Source: Plasmodium malariae
Lineage: Eukaryota; Apicomplexa; Aconoidasida; Haemosporida; Plasmodiidae
Assembly (NCBI RefSeq): GCF_900090045.1
Contig: NC_041787.1
Location: 2,415,001-2,479,000, forward strand
Direction: 5' to 3'
Length of the DNA stretch: 64,000 bases
Part shown: positions 28,031 to 38,930 of the stretch, in pieces
How positions within the stretch are numbered: the stretch's first letter is position 1
How the letters are laid out: the number at the start of each line of letters is the position of its first letter
The notes under the pieces: generated by a model
The model's database searches: none
Told to the model about the DNA's origin: nothing
The model's input: the letters and a program-made list of their open reading frames with translations, nothing else
Made by a program: the position numbers and the translations under genes

Positions 28031-30540
28031 TTATGTAATTAAAATTATATTATTTTTATAAGATAAACTGTACAAGGAAATTTTATACATGAATTATCCG
28101 TGTTTGTGTTGACAGATTATTGTTCATATATTAAGAACCTGTTATTATAACAATGAGAGATATAACAAAGAGTTTTTGATTAGTTAATTATATTTTATTA
28201 TGCATAATAAATATTTTCATGTTTATTTCATTTACAGAGTACCTACTAAAATATAAAGTACGGTTTAATGAGTATTTAATTAATAAAAAGTGTAGTGTTA
28301 ATTATTACTTTAATGTACAAATAAAGACGGGAAATTTTATAAAATAAGGATAGATATACCATTTAATTTTATTTTGAATTCCATATATTAATATATTGTG
28401 TTCTTTATTATGATATTAATAACATTATAAATAATTTTGCTGTTATACTTATATAAACGGATGTGCACTAAATTTATATATTTTTTTTTTCTTATTAATT
28501 TATTTGTTTTTAATATATGATTAGTTGTAATATTTATGATAATATGAAAAAGAAAAAATAAGATTTTGCATGTGATAACAAATTTTTAAGTTGAATAATT
28601 ACAACTTTATATCCATTTAATTATTATATTAAAAGAAAGATTTTTAATTTTTATTATGTTTATTATAAATAATAAAGAAAATTTTATAAACTTTGAAAAT
28701 TTTTCAAATTAATTTAATTTCATAATCCAAAAAAAAAAAAAGAAGATAATATGTGCGGATAATTATAATAAAATTACAGCTTAAATTAATATATAATTTA
28801 TGCCCTTTATATTATATTTTTTAATTTTTAATTTTTAATTTTTTTTTTTTTTTTTTGTTATAGATTTTCTTTGCTATAGTGAAAGATATGATATATTTGT
28901 AATATGAAAAAAAAAATTTATCTTATAGACTATGCTTTATGTACAGAATTAATATTCTCTTATTAGAGCTTTATTCCAAATTTTAATTATTTTAAAATAT
29001 ATTTGTTATTGTATTTGTTTTGTTTTTTTAAGATAATGTGTATTTTGCATATATTAAAATAACATTAAAGTATTACATAAGCTTAAAAAAAACGAAAAGT
29101 TCTTGCTAAATATAGATTTAATTTTATATATTGGTAATTAACCTTATCCTTTTAAATATATCAATAAATAACAATTTTGATGTTTTGTTTTATTTGTGTT
29201 TGTGTGAACATATTTTTAGTATCCATGCAACCGATATTTATATTTGTGTATTATTTAAAATTTTTATTTTATTTAGTTTTTGAAAAATTAGAAAAGTATG
29301 ATCCATGAGAGTTTATAATATAGATAATACTATTGTTCCTGGTATTGGTGTAAATAAACGACTAAATGTATTGTTTGGGAACAAAATAAATTTTGACGCA
29401 ATGTCGTAAATAAGAAAGTACAAGATAAATGTGCTCATCCTTTATTATATTTTTTATATTTTTCCACCTGGTATATATCTTGCTTTGTTCCAAACGCTTA
29501 ATATTCCATAAACTTTAAAAGAAAATTATATATATTAATTATTTTTAATGATATTTACATAAATATAATTTTATTAATTACAAAATCAAATAATATTATA
29601 TATATTTTTGATGTAAAACAAAATTTTATAGAGTTCTCTTGTTAACATTCTTAAAAAAATAAAAAGGAAAGATTGCACATTCGGTTCAATATGTAGTAGA
29701 ACGTTATGCGTCCACTATGGAGAAACAGAGTATTTTTTAAGACCAACTGAAGAATTAAAAAAATTAAGGGAAAATTTTACATCCAAATACAACACAAAAA
29801 GGTTAAAATTGAAGAACTCACAGAATGTTCTCTATAGTAATAGTTTGAAAAATCATAGTATTCTAAAAAAAAGAAAAAATATGTTACATTAACCAAATAT
29901 AATAGATATAAACCTAGAAAAATATCATAATTTCCTATCAGATGATAAGCCCTTTATAGATTCTAAATTGAAAGGTAATAAAAAAGTTATAGTGTATAAT
30001 AAACCACTGAAAACAGAGAGTACATTAAGAAAATTAAGAGAGAATTTGTTAAATAACCCCTTTATAAGAGATTTAATGTTAAAAGAAGTAGATAACATTT
30101 TATTAAGAAATGAATTTAATACTTAAAATGTATTAAAGGAATTAGACAATAATATTTTAACTAATACATAGGTAGGCCTATCAGAATTAAATATGCTAGA
30201 AAAAATTGTATTAAATAATAAACTACTTAAGGAATCATAAATAAAAGAGTTAAAATCAATTCTGTTAAATAATAAAGCATTAACTGAATCTCATCTACTT
30301 GAATTAAAATTACTGGTAAGTGATATAATAAGTGATAATTCTAATCTAAAAGTTAACGCTCAATCACGATATATGGATATTTTAAATAAAAGTTTCATAA
30401 ATAGACATTATAGACTACCAAAAATAAGAGATAGTTTAATTAGAACAGATTTAAACAACAAAAATATCTTATTACATGAAGATCATTCTTTAAAAAAGAA
30501 CGATATAACAAAAGATGACTTATCACCTAAGGATACTCCT

Positions 30541-30960
30541 ACAGACGTAATTCCTGTATCTAATAACAAGGAGTTGTTACAAAAAAAGAATTCAATTAGT
30601 GAAATTGACATTATCAACGAATGTTTATTAGATAAGGATGTCTCTAAAGAGGAAACCGACGTAACCGATAAAAAGGAGCTATTACAAAAACATAATTCCA
30701 TAAGTGAAATTAATAGCACTAAGGAAAATTTATCACAAAAAGAAATACATGCAGAGAATATTTATGTAACTAATAAAAAGGAGTTGTTACAAAAAAAGTT
30801 TTCCATTAGTGAAATCGATACTATCGAGGAATGTTTATAATATAAGGATATCTCTATAGAGGAAACTGACGTAACGAATAAAAAGGAGTTATTGCGAAAA
30901 AAAGATTCCATAAGGGAAATTGATAATACCAAGGAAAATGTATTTCCAAAAGAAAAAAAA
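30541..30960 (+). repeat. 105-base coding tandem repeat, four copies
   Basis: The GAG codon of the KKELLQ motif recurs at 30571, 30676, 30781 and 30886, exactly 105 bases (35 codons) apart. Each copy carries KELL(Q/R)K followed by a S-I-x-E-I core; copies differ by substitutions, not by length. Part of the decayed exported repeat protein. Confidence 0.88.
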
Positions 30961-31380
30961 AATTTATTATAGATATACACATGAATGATGGAAAAAAGGA
31001 ATATGCTTTACAGAAAGAAAAAAATTATATTATAAATATACATATGAGCAACGGGAAAAAGGAAAATATATTACCAAAAGGAAAAAAATATATTATGGAT
31101 ATAACTACGATTGATAAAGAAAAGGAAAAAGAATTACCCGAAGTGAAAAAATATATTATAGATTTACATGTGAGTGATGGCATAAAAAAAGATGAATTAT
31201 CACAAAAAAATTATACTTCAAGTAAAAATAAAAAAAAGAAAGAAAAACAGTTACCAAAAAAAAAGGCTTGGAATATAGATTTGTTCATGAGTGAAAAAAG
31301 AAAAAAAAAAAATTTATTTAAAGAAAAAAAATGGCATATAAATATATTTATGAATGATAGGTCTAAGAATATTGAATTAA
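30961..31380 (+). repeat. 63-base coding tandem repeat, about six degenerate copies
   Basis: The K-K-(Y/W)-I-(I/M)-(D/N) motif recurs every 21 codons for most copies. It is followed by a (H/F)-(M/V)-S-(D/N/E) core, a lysine-rich run and a (E/N)-L-(P/F) end. Spacing is irregular between the fourth and fifth copies. This block follows the 105-base repeats directly, after a frameshift in a poly-A run near 30950. Confidence 0.8.
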
Positions 31381-32204
31381 TATGAGAAATAAATCCTTTA
31401 AACATAATTGATGTAACAGTCGAAGATCCTTTGTATGAAGTAATGGAGGATTACCTTTTTGAATGCGTCCTAGAAGCCAATGATAAAAAAGAGCCTAATA
31501 AAATAAACGCTTTTTTAAAAAAAACAGCCATTTATTGTGCTCCTGTGATTGCAGCTTGTGTTGCACTACCACTTCTTACAGTATATTATATTAATACAGC
31601 CGCTACAGACATAATTACTTAAGCTGTAAGTGCAGGTATAACAGAAGGGTTATCTGAATTATCGTCTTGTACATTTTCTGCTGTAACTGAATCTATTATA
31701 ACTGCGTTAGCTCAACTCCCAAGTTTAGCAGTTCCTGTATTTAAAGCGATTTCAAATACTATAAGTTCTCCCATAAAAAATATTTTTTTGGGAGGTTTAT
31801 TTTCATTTGAAGGTAATGTTATCAATGCCTTTTCTGAAGCTGCAAGTCAATCCGGTGGAGGTGTTGCCACATTTGTTAATGGTTTTCGAGATGGTGCTAG
31901 AAATGTTGTAAACTGTGCATTTACTACAGTCCCAAATAAAGTTTATTCTGCAGGTGTTTCAGCTGGTGTAAGAAATGCTATCATGCGGACTGTATTTCCA
32001 TCATTAATTGCTATTTCTGTTCTAATTATATTTTTAGGTATTTATAAATTATTTTTACACCTAGGAAAAAAGGGAAAGTTAAATTTTATCAATAATTATA
32101 AAAAGAAATCGTTAAGTTCCTTAGAGGAAATTAAATTTCATAATAGAATAAATATATGGAAAAAGAGTCGACATAAAAATTTTTTACATTTATATGATGA
32201 GTAA

Positions 32205-34549
32205 ATTTCATATACTCACATAAATAATCTCTGAAATATTGGTACTATGATTATTTATATATATGTTTGCCTATATTTTAATTAAAATTTTTTTTATATT
32301 TTAAATTTTAATTAATATCTTTTTTTTTTTGTGAACACAATAATATTCAATCAGTATAAAATAATATTCTCCATTATAGTATACACATGTATAATTTTTA
32401 TATGCTATATTTTATGGAATTTTTTCTATTTTAATTAATATTGTTTATGTATTTATTTAAGATATACTTGTTTCCTTGGTGCACATATATACTTACAATA
32501 TTACATATTAAAATTTTTAATATTTTTAATACTTTTTATTTACTTACACCTGAAATAAGTACCTTAATTTTTTTTTTTTTTTGAATTATAGATAAATGAA
32601 CCGGTTATTAGGTTCAGCTATTTGAATTTTTATTAAGCTTTAACTTAATATGCTTATTAATTAAAATTAAATATATGTTTGTTTTGTTTTATATAATTTA
32701 GTAGAATTTAGTGGAAATATTCTTTATTTATTAGAACTGGTTATAGTTTAAAATATTTTCGTCTGATAGGTATTTGAACATGTTACCAATGGCCATATTT
32801 AAATAAATTATACTGAACATTTTTAGGAATACGCGCTATTTTTCCTAAATTTTTTTTTTGCTTTTTAAAATTTTTGTATTCAGTAGCGTATTGGTGATAA
32901 TTAATAAAAGGTTTTATTATCTTTTAACTCTTTTTTTTTTCTTTGTTTTTATATTGTTTAATTTATAACCATACTTTATATTTGAATTTTTATAGTATTA
33001 ATAAAATAACATTATTTAAAATTTTTTCCTTTTAAAAATGTCTTTTTACTTTTAATTTGTTGACACAGTTTGATTTGAACGTGAAATAATAAATATATTT
33101 TTGTATTAGATGAATTACAATGTACATATGTAGTTATATCGGAAGATTATATAAAATAAGCAAATATTTTGTTTAAGAGTTGTTATGTGCCAGTATATTT
33201 TTAAGTCAGAAATCATCATTATGAATGATATAATAATTTTTATAAAGTAATACAATTAACGAATTATCAAATTTCAAATTATATACCCAATCACTTGCAT
33301 GCCATTAAATATAGTAGCATTACTATGAAATATTACAAAAGAAAAGAATATATGCTTATTAAACTTAATGAAGCAATTAAATATATATATATATTATATT
33401 TTTTAGCGAAGGAATAATATAAATATTGAGTTGAACGAACAACAAAATGTTAAGAACATTGGTATATTAAGAAAACAAATAAAATTTAATATTTGAATTT
33501 TCTCTTAAAGGGATTAGTCATTCAGTGTTCGTATCTCCGATGTAATAAATAGTATAAGTTTCCCAAGAGTTTTTATATATAATGTTTTGCATTAAATATA
33601 TACTGATAAACGTAAATATAAATATTTGATATAATACGTTTAAAGTTATGATGAACATTTGCAAAATAAGAAGTTAACAGGATAGAAATTAGAAATTTTA
33701 TATTAATTTAAAAGTGTAAATATATAGTAGATATAGGAAGTATATTAATGAAAATTTATAGATGGATTTTTTCTAACAAGGAACATGTGTTTATTTGATT
33801 ATATAGAGCATTATAGTAAAACTTGAAAATAGTAGGGTCTGCGGTTAAGTATTATAAGAATAGAAAATTAATGATGATAAGGTGTTGGTTATTTAGTAAA
33901 CACACAAATATAACTCTAAAGAAGAAGAAGAAGAAAAAATACTATAATATCTAGTATAAATAAAACTAATTATTGAATAATTATGTGTTATTCATTTAAT
34001 ACACTTGTAAATATTAATTGTTGAAACATATTCTTGAAAATTAAAAAGAAAAAAGACGATGTATATTTTCAAAGAAAAAATGCAAGATTTAATGTAATTT
34101 AATAAATTGCATATTGTCTTATTATTTAAACTTGAAAATGTTAACATTTTTCAACATAAACATACTACAGAAAAAAAATATATATATATCAAAAGGAAGT
34201 ATAATTTTACATAAAATAAGAAACATTAATAATTTAAACTAACAATTAGAATATATGTGATTTACTCACATAAGTGGGTATATAGAATTACACTAAAACA
34301 ATTTTTTAAGATGAAATATAAAAAAAAAAAGAATATATTTTATAACTACATTAGGGGAATACATTTTTTTACCACTAAACATATAAAAAAATTTTCATAT
34401 TCGAATTATTGTAATAAATTAAAAATATTGTGAATTTAATTTTTTACAGGAAATGTTTTTATTTCACATTTATAATTAGGGATTATTATCATTATATCCA
34501 ATAATTTTATATATATTAATTTAAAAATGTTGTATTATTCAACCCAAGT
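32205..34549. other. A+T-rich intergenic stretch between convergent genes
   Basis: No gene seen. A GAA-rich run near 33921 is a simple repeat. Both flanks are 3' ends (plus-strand pseudogene to the left, minus-strand exported-protein gene to the right), so no promoter is expected here. Confidence 0.55.
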
Positions 34550-35387
34550 TCATGGCATCAAAATGGCTGATGCAGCGTTCATAGAAATATACGCTTTACA
34601 AATCATTATAAACAGAGAAAGCACCAGATATGACGCAATCACAGTTATAAGAATCACAAATGCAGAATATACTTTATGTTCTTTCATGTACCTAAAGATA
34701 TATTTAACTTTATTTCGAATTTTAAAGAAATAATAATTATTATTTAAGCCGATTTGGAATAAATCTGATTTAATACTTGAATCTACGCTTTTTAAAAAAT
34801 TGGCGTTTTCATATTTCTCAATATCATCATAATTTTTTAAGGTATAACCTTTTTTTTTTACGTCATTTTCATCTTTGGATGCACCCTTCTTTTTTTGAAA
34901 GTTTTTATGATTTCTTAGATCATTAAATTCCTGTTCAGAAAAATCACATTGTACTAAATTATTAAATCGTTTTTTAAATTCGTCATCATGTTCTAATGCT
35001 TTTAATCTTTCTCTAAATGTATCATCACTTTCATATAACATACTATATATTCCCTTTTTTATCGTTTGGTATTGTTGGTTTCCGGGTATTTTTGTTTCGC
35101 CATTTAGTAATCTGCTAAATCTTATATTTAATGCATTATTTCGATTACACTCATTACCCCTTGATTTAATATTGTTGTTTTCCTAAAAATAAAGGTATAT
35201 ATTAAAAATTCAAAAATATCATATATATATATTATTTTAATAGAATTTTCTTATCATAAAAATAGACATAAAATAACAAATAAGAACAAAAAAATTTTAA
35301 ATATAAGAACTGTGGTACCTCATCGAAATGTTTCATTGTACATATTAAAATAGAAAAAATAATAGCTTTCGTCAAAAAGATGAGCAT
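34550..35387 (-). CDS. Plasmodium exported protein, PEXEL-like motif, one membrane segment
   Basis: The two exons on the minus strand are 35387-35319 (23 codons, MLIFLTKAIIFSILICTM) and 35182-34550, joined in phase 0 across a 136-base GT/AG intron, giving 233 residues. A PEXEL-position motif reads RLLNGE (about 47-52), with R-x-L but Gly at the fifth position. The middle is charged (EHDDEFKKRF, SEQEFNDLRN) and could form helices. One clear membrane segment lies at about 194-217 (VILITVIASYLVLSLFIMI), close to the C-terminus. Directly upstream of the ATG, in frame and without a stop, are ATA AAA CAA AAT ACA AAT. Counting from that ATA gives 29 codons, the first-exon length of the related intact gene at 14111, so the original start was probably at 35405 and has become ATA. 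The present ATG still leaves a hydrophobic signal. The gene is otherwise open; function unknown. Confidence 0.78.
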
Positions 35388-38300
35388 ATTTGTATTTTGT
35401 TTTATGGTAAATTTCTTTAAAGTTGTTAAAAAATTTGTAATAATGTACTAGGTTTACATGAAAATTTAAGTAATAATAAATGGTTGATTTATAATATGTT
35501 TTAATTATTATTTTCTTTTTTGTCAATAAAAAAAATGTTTAGTTTTTTTTTAAATAAAGAAAATTGTGGTATATATTGAAGCACAAAAAAGACAAAAATT
35601 TAGTGAAAGTTTCATTTTATAATATTAATTAATATTGTTCAAATAATACAAAATAAACAGTATTTAATAATTATTATAAGGATAAAACCGTATAAAAATT
35701 ACAATTTAATATGTAAATTCATTTATAAATTAACATATATATAGTAGTATATATTGATATAATATTGTATTAATAAGAAAATAATAGGGGAATAAAGAAT
35801 TAATGTAATAAAGTATGTATTAGAATACAAAATATTTATAGAACTAATATGCTTAAATTTGTAACATACTGCATAATAAATTTTTTTATAAACTATGAAC
35901 TAATTTATCCCATTGTAATGTTTTTTAGCGTTAATTTTTATAAATGTTATTAAAGGAAAAGTAGAATATAAATAAACACAAAAATATTACAGTATATTAC
36001 ATACGTTTATATTAAATATAGTATTAGATTTAGATATAATTTGATGAATATTAATTATTAAAAATTAAATTAATATAATATATAGCGTACCAATGGTTGT
36101 ACCTTTATGTTATAAATAATATAGAAAATTTTCATTTTGTTCAATAATTTGAAATGATGTTCGGTTTATTCCTTGCAGGAAATGTATATTTATATACTAC
36201 CTCAATAATTTCAATGATATATTGCTAAAAAGAATATCAAATGAGTACAACTTAAACTCCTATATACATTATTTTGTGGAGATTTTAATAATTTATAAGA
36301 CGGAATATAATAATAAGAAAAATAATAAATATAAAACATTGTCTATTTAAAATATACATTTGAATTTTCAAATTTTTTTTAATATTTATGTATATTTACT
36401 TTTTTTTTTTTAATTTTAGATCAGTATTCATTTTAATTTTTTTGTTTTTAGTGATTTAGTTTTTGTTGAATACTATTATTGAAGCCGAAGATCAGAAAAA
36501 GAAATTGATGCAATATAAATGTATATTAAATCTATTTAAAATAAGTTTTTTAAGATTGAATGTTTAAGATTAAAATTAGAAAAAAAAAAAAAGAAGATAT
36601 ATATTTATCTAAAGTTTAAATGAAATATTTAAATTATCTATATATTTCTTTCATTTTTTTTTATTAAACAAATTGTTTGTGCTATAGCTTATAAAAAATT
36701 ATATTTAAAATGTTTAAAATATTTTTATTTAAAATATTATTTTACAATTTTGCAGTTTAGAAATTTTTAATGTAAAAATACTTCTAACAAATTAGCGTAA
36801 ATGACTATGATATATGTGTGATATCTTGGTAAAATTATATAAAATTAAAAAAAGGAAAAAAAAATAAATTACAACTTTTACTTCATATGTGCACATTGTT
36901 TATGTATATATATATATGAAAAACTAATAAAATCAATAATAAAATATTAATTTTAAAAATAACAAATCGACATTTGTTTATTCGTACGGAAAAACTTTAG
37001 TGAGAAAAAAACTAATATTTATAACTAAATAAAAAAAAAAAAAAATAGCAGTTGTGTTTAGGGTTATTTTCTAATTTTATTCCTATTTTTGTATTTTAAT
37101 GTATTAGTGTAAGCTATTGAATATACAACTAATTTTTAAAAGAAAATAAAAATAAATTTTATAGTTTTTTGACATAAATAAGTATTTTTTTATTTTTATG
37201 GAATAAAAAGACCGACACCAAATTAGACATACATTCAACCTTTCTTAAATTGGTATTTAAAGGTAAAACTTTGGTTTTTCTTATACTATTTTTTAAGCAA
37301 TAAAGATAGAAATTATTTCTGCTTGTTCTAAAAAATTTAATTTTTTTTAGCATTTTTATATATTCCACTAAAAATGTGGATATTTAAAATAATTTTTATT
37401 TTACTAAAAAGTAAAAAAGTTTGCTTTATTATTTAGGACAAATAACCATTTTTACTTCAGCGAAGTTAATAAATTTTAATTATCACAAGTGGAAAAAAGA
37501 TCACGATTTAATTGTATTTCATAATAATATAGTTTCTTTTCAAAAAAAAAAAAAAAAAAACAATATAATATAATATAATATAATAGAAAAAAATGAAATA
37601 CAAATAAAATTTTAAAAATATTTGTTTAATTTGTAAAGAAATATTTTTAAGATTTTATATTTTTTTGGTATAAATGGAAGTAATTTTTTTTAAGATACTT
37701 ATTTTATTATAATAAAAAGTATATAAATAAAATTTGGAATTTACATCTGTATTTAGTAATTTATTTTTGTTGATTAGGTTAAAAATGCATAATGTTGGTA
37801 TTATATATATAAGTAAATTTATAAGGAAAAATTTATAATTTATTTTCATATTTTTCTTCTTTATTTTACCATTTAAAACACAATGTATATATATAGAAGT
37901 AAAAGTATTTTTATAAATCTTTATGATATAAATGAAAACAATAAGTAAAAACTTATGAAAATCTAATTAATGTCTTTTTAATAAATAGAAGTATGAATCA
38001 CACATTAAGTACTATCCTCTTTACTAAATTTATGATTTCCAAAAAGAAATGGTTATGAAATATAAAAAAAAGGACCTCCCCATCATAAAATATTTCTCAT
38101 TTAACTCCTTGATACAGAAATTCTAATGTTACAATATTGGGATATATTTGAAATATATCATATTTTTTGTTTAGTTGTTTTGCTTTGTTTTTTCCGCTGT
38201 TATATATTTTATTTTTGAAAACAAAATTTTATTATTATCAGACTAAACACATTCCTATATAATAAGTAATATTTATGTCTTTTTGCTAGAGTTCAAATAG

Positions 38301-38389
38301 TAATTCTGTGTATGCGTAGGAAAAGAGATAATTTGTTAGATTTTAAAAGCTAGTTTACATTTAGACAAAAATGTAACGGAAGTAAAGTA
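35388..38389. other. A+T-rich intergenic stretch
   Basis: No firm gene. Two minus-strand frames stand out slightly: 37655-37849 starts MKINYKFFLINLLIYIIPTL, signal-like, and 37159-37368 is basic (RTSRNNFYLYCLKNSIRKT). They could be exons of a small gene, but I found no convincing donor/acceptor pair linking them. The frame at 35320-35526 overlaps exon 1 of the gene to the left in another frame and is spurious. Confidence 0.45.
37562..37585. repeat. (AATAT)n tandem repeat
   Basis: Four perfect AATAT units and a partial fifth, directly after an 18-base poly-A run. Confidence 0.85.
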
Positions 38390-38930
38390 TAATATACAAG
38401 GGTAAATACACCGAAAGTTCATTATTTAGTAAAAATACATTAGAAAACTATGAATTAGGAAAATTAGACGGTGAACTGTGGACATAAAATGAAGAAACAG
38501 AAGGGAAAAAAAAAAAAAATGTAAGAAAGATAAACTTAAGTTGGAAAAAATAAGAGGAAAAGTTAATTCAAAGGAAAGAGGATTAATACAATAAAAAGTT
38601 ATAGAAGAAATGAATAAATTAAAATCATGAAAAAGAAGTATGAAAATTTTTAAATTTTGCAGAAGGGAATAAGATTATTACTCAGAATATAAGTTCTGCA
38701 GCATATCTCTTTAAAACAAATATATAATATATTTTAAAAAGTGTGTATCAGATGTACTTCTTTATATAGATGAATAAAAAGTTCTGAATTTTTATAAAAT
38801 GTTTTAAAATAAAACAAAATATTGTAATTGCGACATATTACTTGGCCCAATTTTAATGTTAGTGATTTGGTTTCTTCTGTTTAATAAGAGGATATTATTA
38901 GGTTGTAATATTCTCTGGAGAACCAAGTGT
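38390..38930 (+). pseudogene. Unassigned exported-type protein, decayed
   Basis: One frame reads KYTESSLFSKNTLENYELGK, then LDGELWT, a stop (TAA), NEETEGKKKK. After a frameshift in a 14-base poly-A run it continues CKKDKLKLEKIRGKVNSKER, a stop and KVIEEMNKLKS. This is much less A+T-driven than chance frames and rich in charged residues. About 200 bases later a hydrophobic segment with conserved-looking flanks appears (CDILLGPILMLVIWFLLFNK), as expected for a C-terminal membrane segment of an exported protein. I did not find a first exon or a PEXEL. It has at least three stops and a frameshift. It does not clearly match the other exported genes in this window, so it may belong to a different family. 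Confidence 0.5.

Larger units (their letters stand above)
24717..29224. other. A+T-rich intergenic stretch with simple repeats
   Basis: No supportable gene. A 70-codon plus-strand frame at 25231-25443 has no family resemblance. Three simple repeats in it are listed separately. The last part should be the promoter side of the repeat-protein gene at 29225. Confidence 0.5.
29225..32204 (+). pseudogene. Large exported-type repeat protein, decayed
   Basis: A short first exon probably begins with ATG at 29225 (MQPIFIFVYYLKFLFYLVF) and ends near 29295. Exon 2 begins about 29632-29634. From there one frame can be followed to the stop at 32204, broken by TAA 29890, TAA 30124, TAG 30169, TAA 30238, TAA 30838, a frameshift near 30950, TGA 31383 and TAA 31620. 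The N-terminus has a PEXEL-like SRTLCVHYGE. The next part repeats L-R-x-N-L-L-N-N-type helices. Then come four 35-residue repeats (KKELLQKKNSISEID) and about six 21-residue repeats (KKYIIDLHVSDGIKKDEL). The C-terminal domain is less A+T-rich, with a hydrophobic segment (APVIAACVALPLLTVYY), an Ala/Gly/Ser-rich stretch and a last membrane segment (VFPSLIAISVLIIFLGIY) with a basic tail. That layout recalls RIFIN-type proteins by arrangement only. I cannot name the family. Confidence 0.75.

Noticed and set aside
30483..30980. Minus-strand frames across the repeat region
   Set aside because: They are antisense shadows of the plus-strand coding repeats, as shown by the same 105-base period.
34527..34733. 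68-codon plus-strand frame
   Set aside because: Antisense shadow of exon 2 of the minus-strand exported-protein gene.
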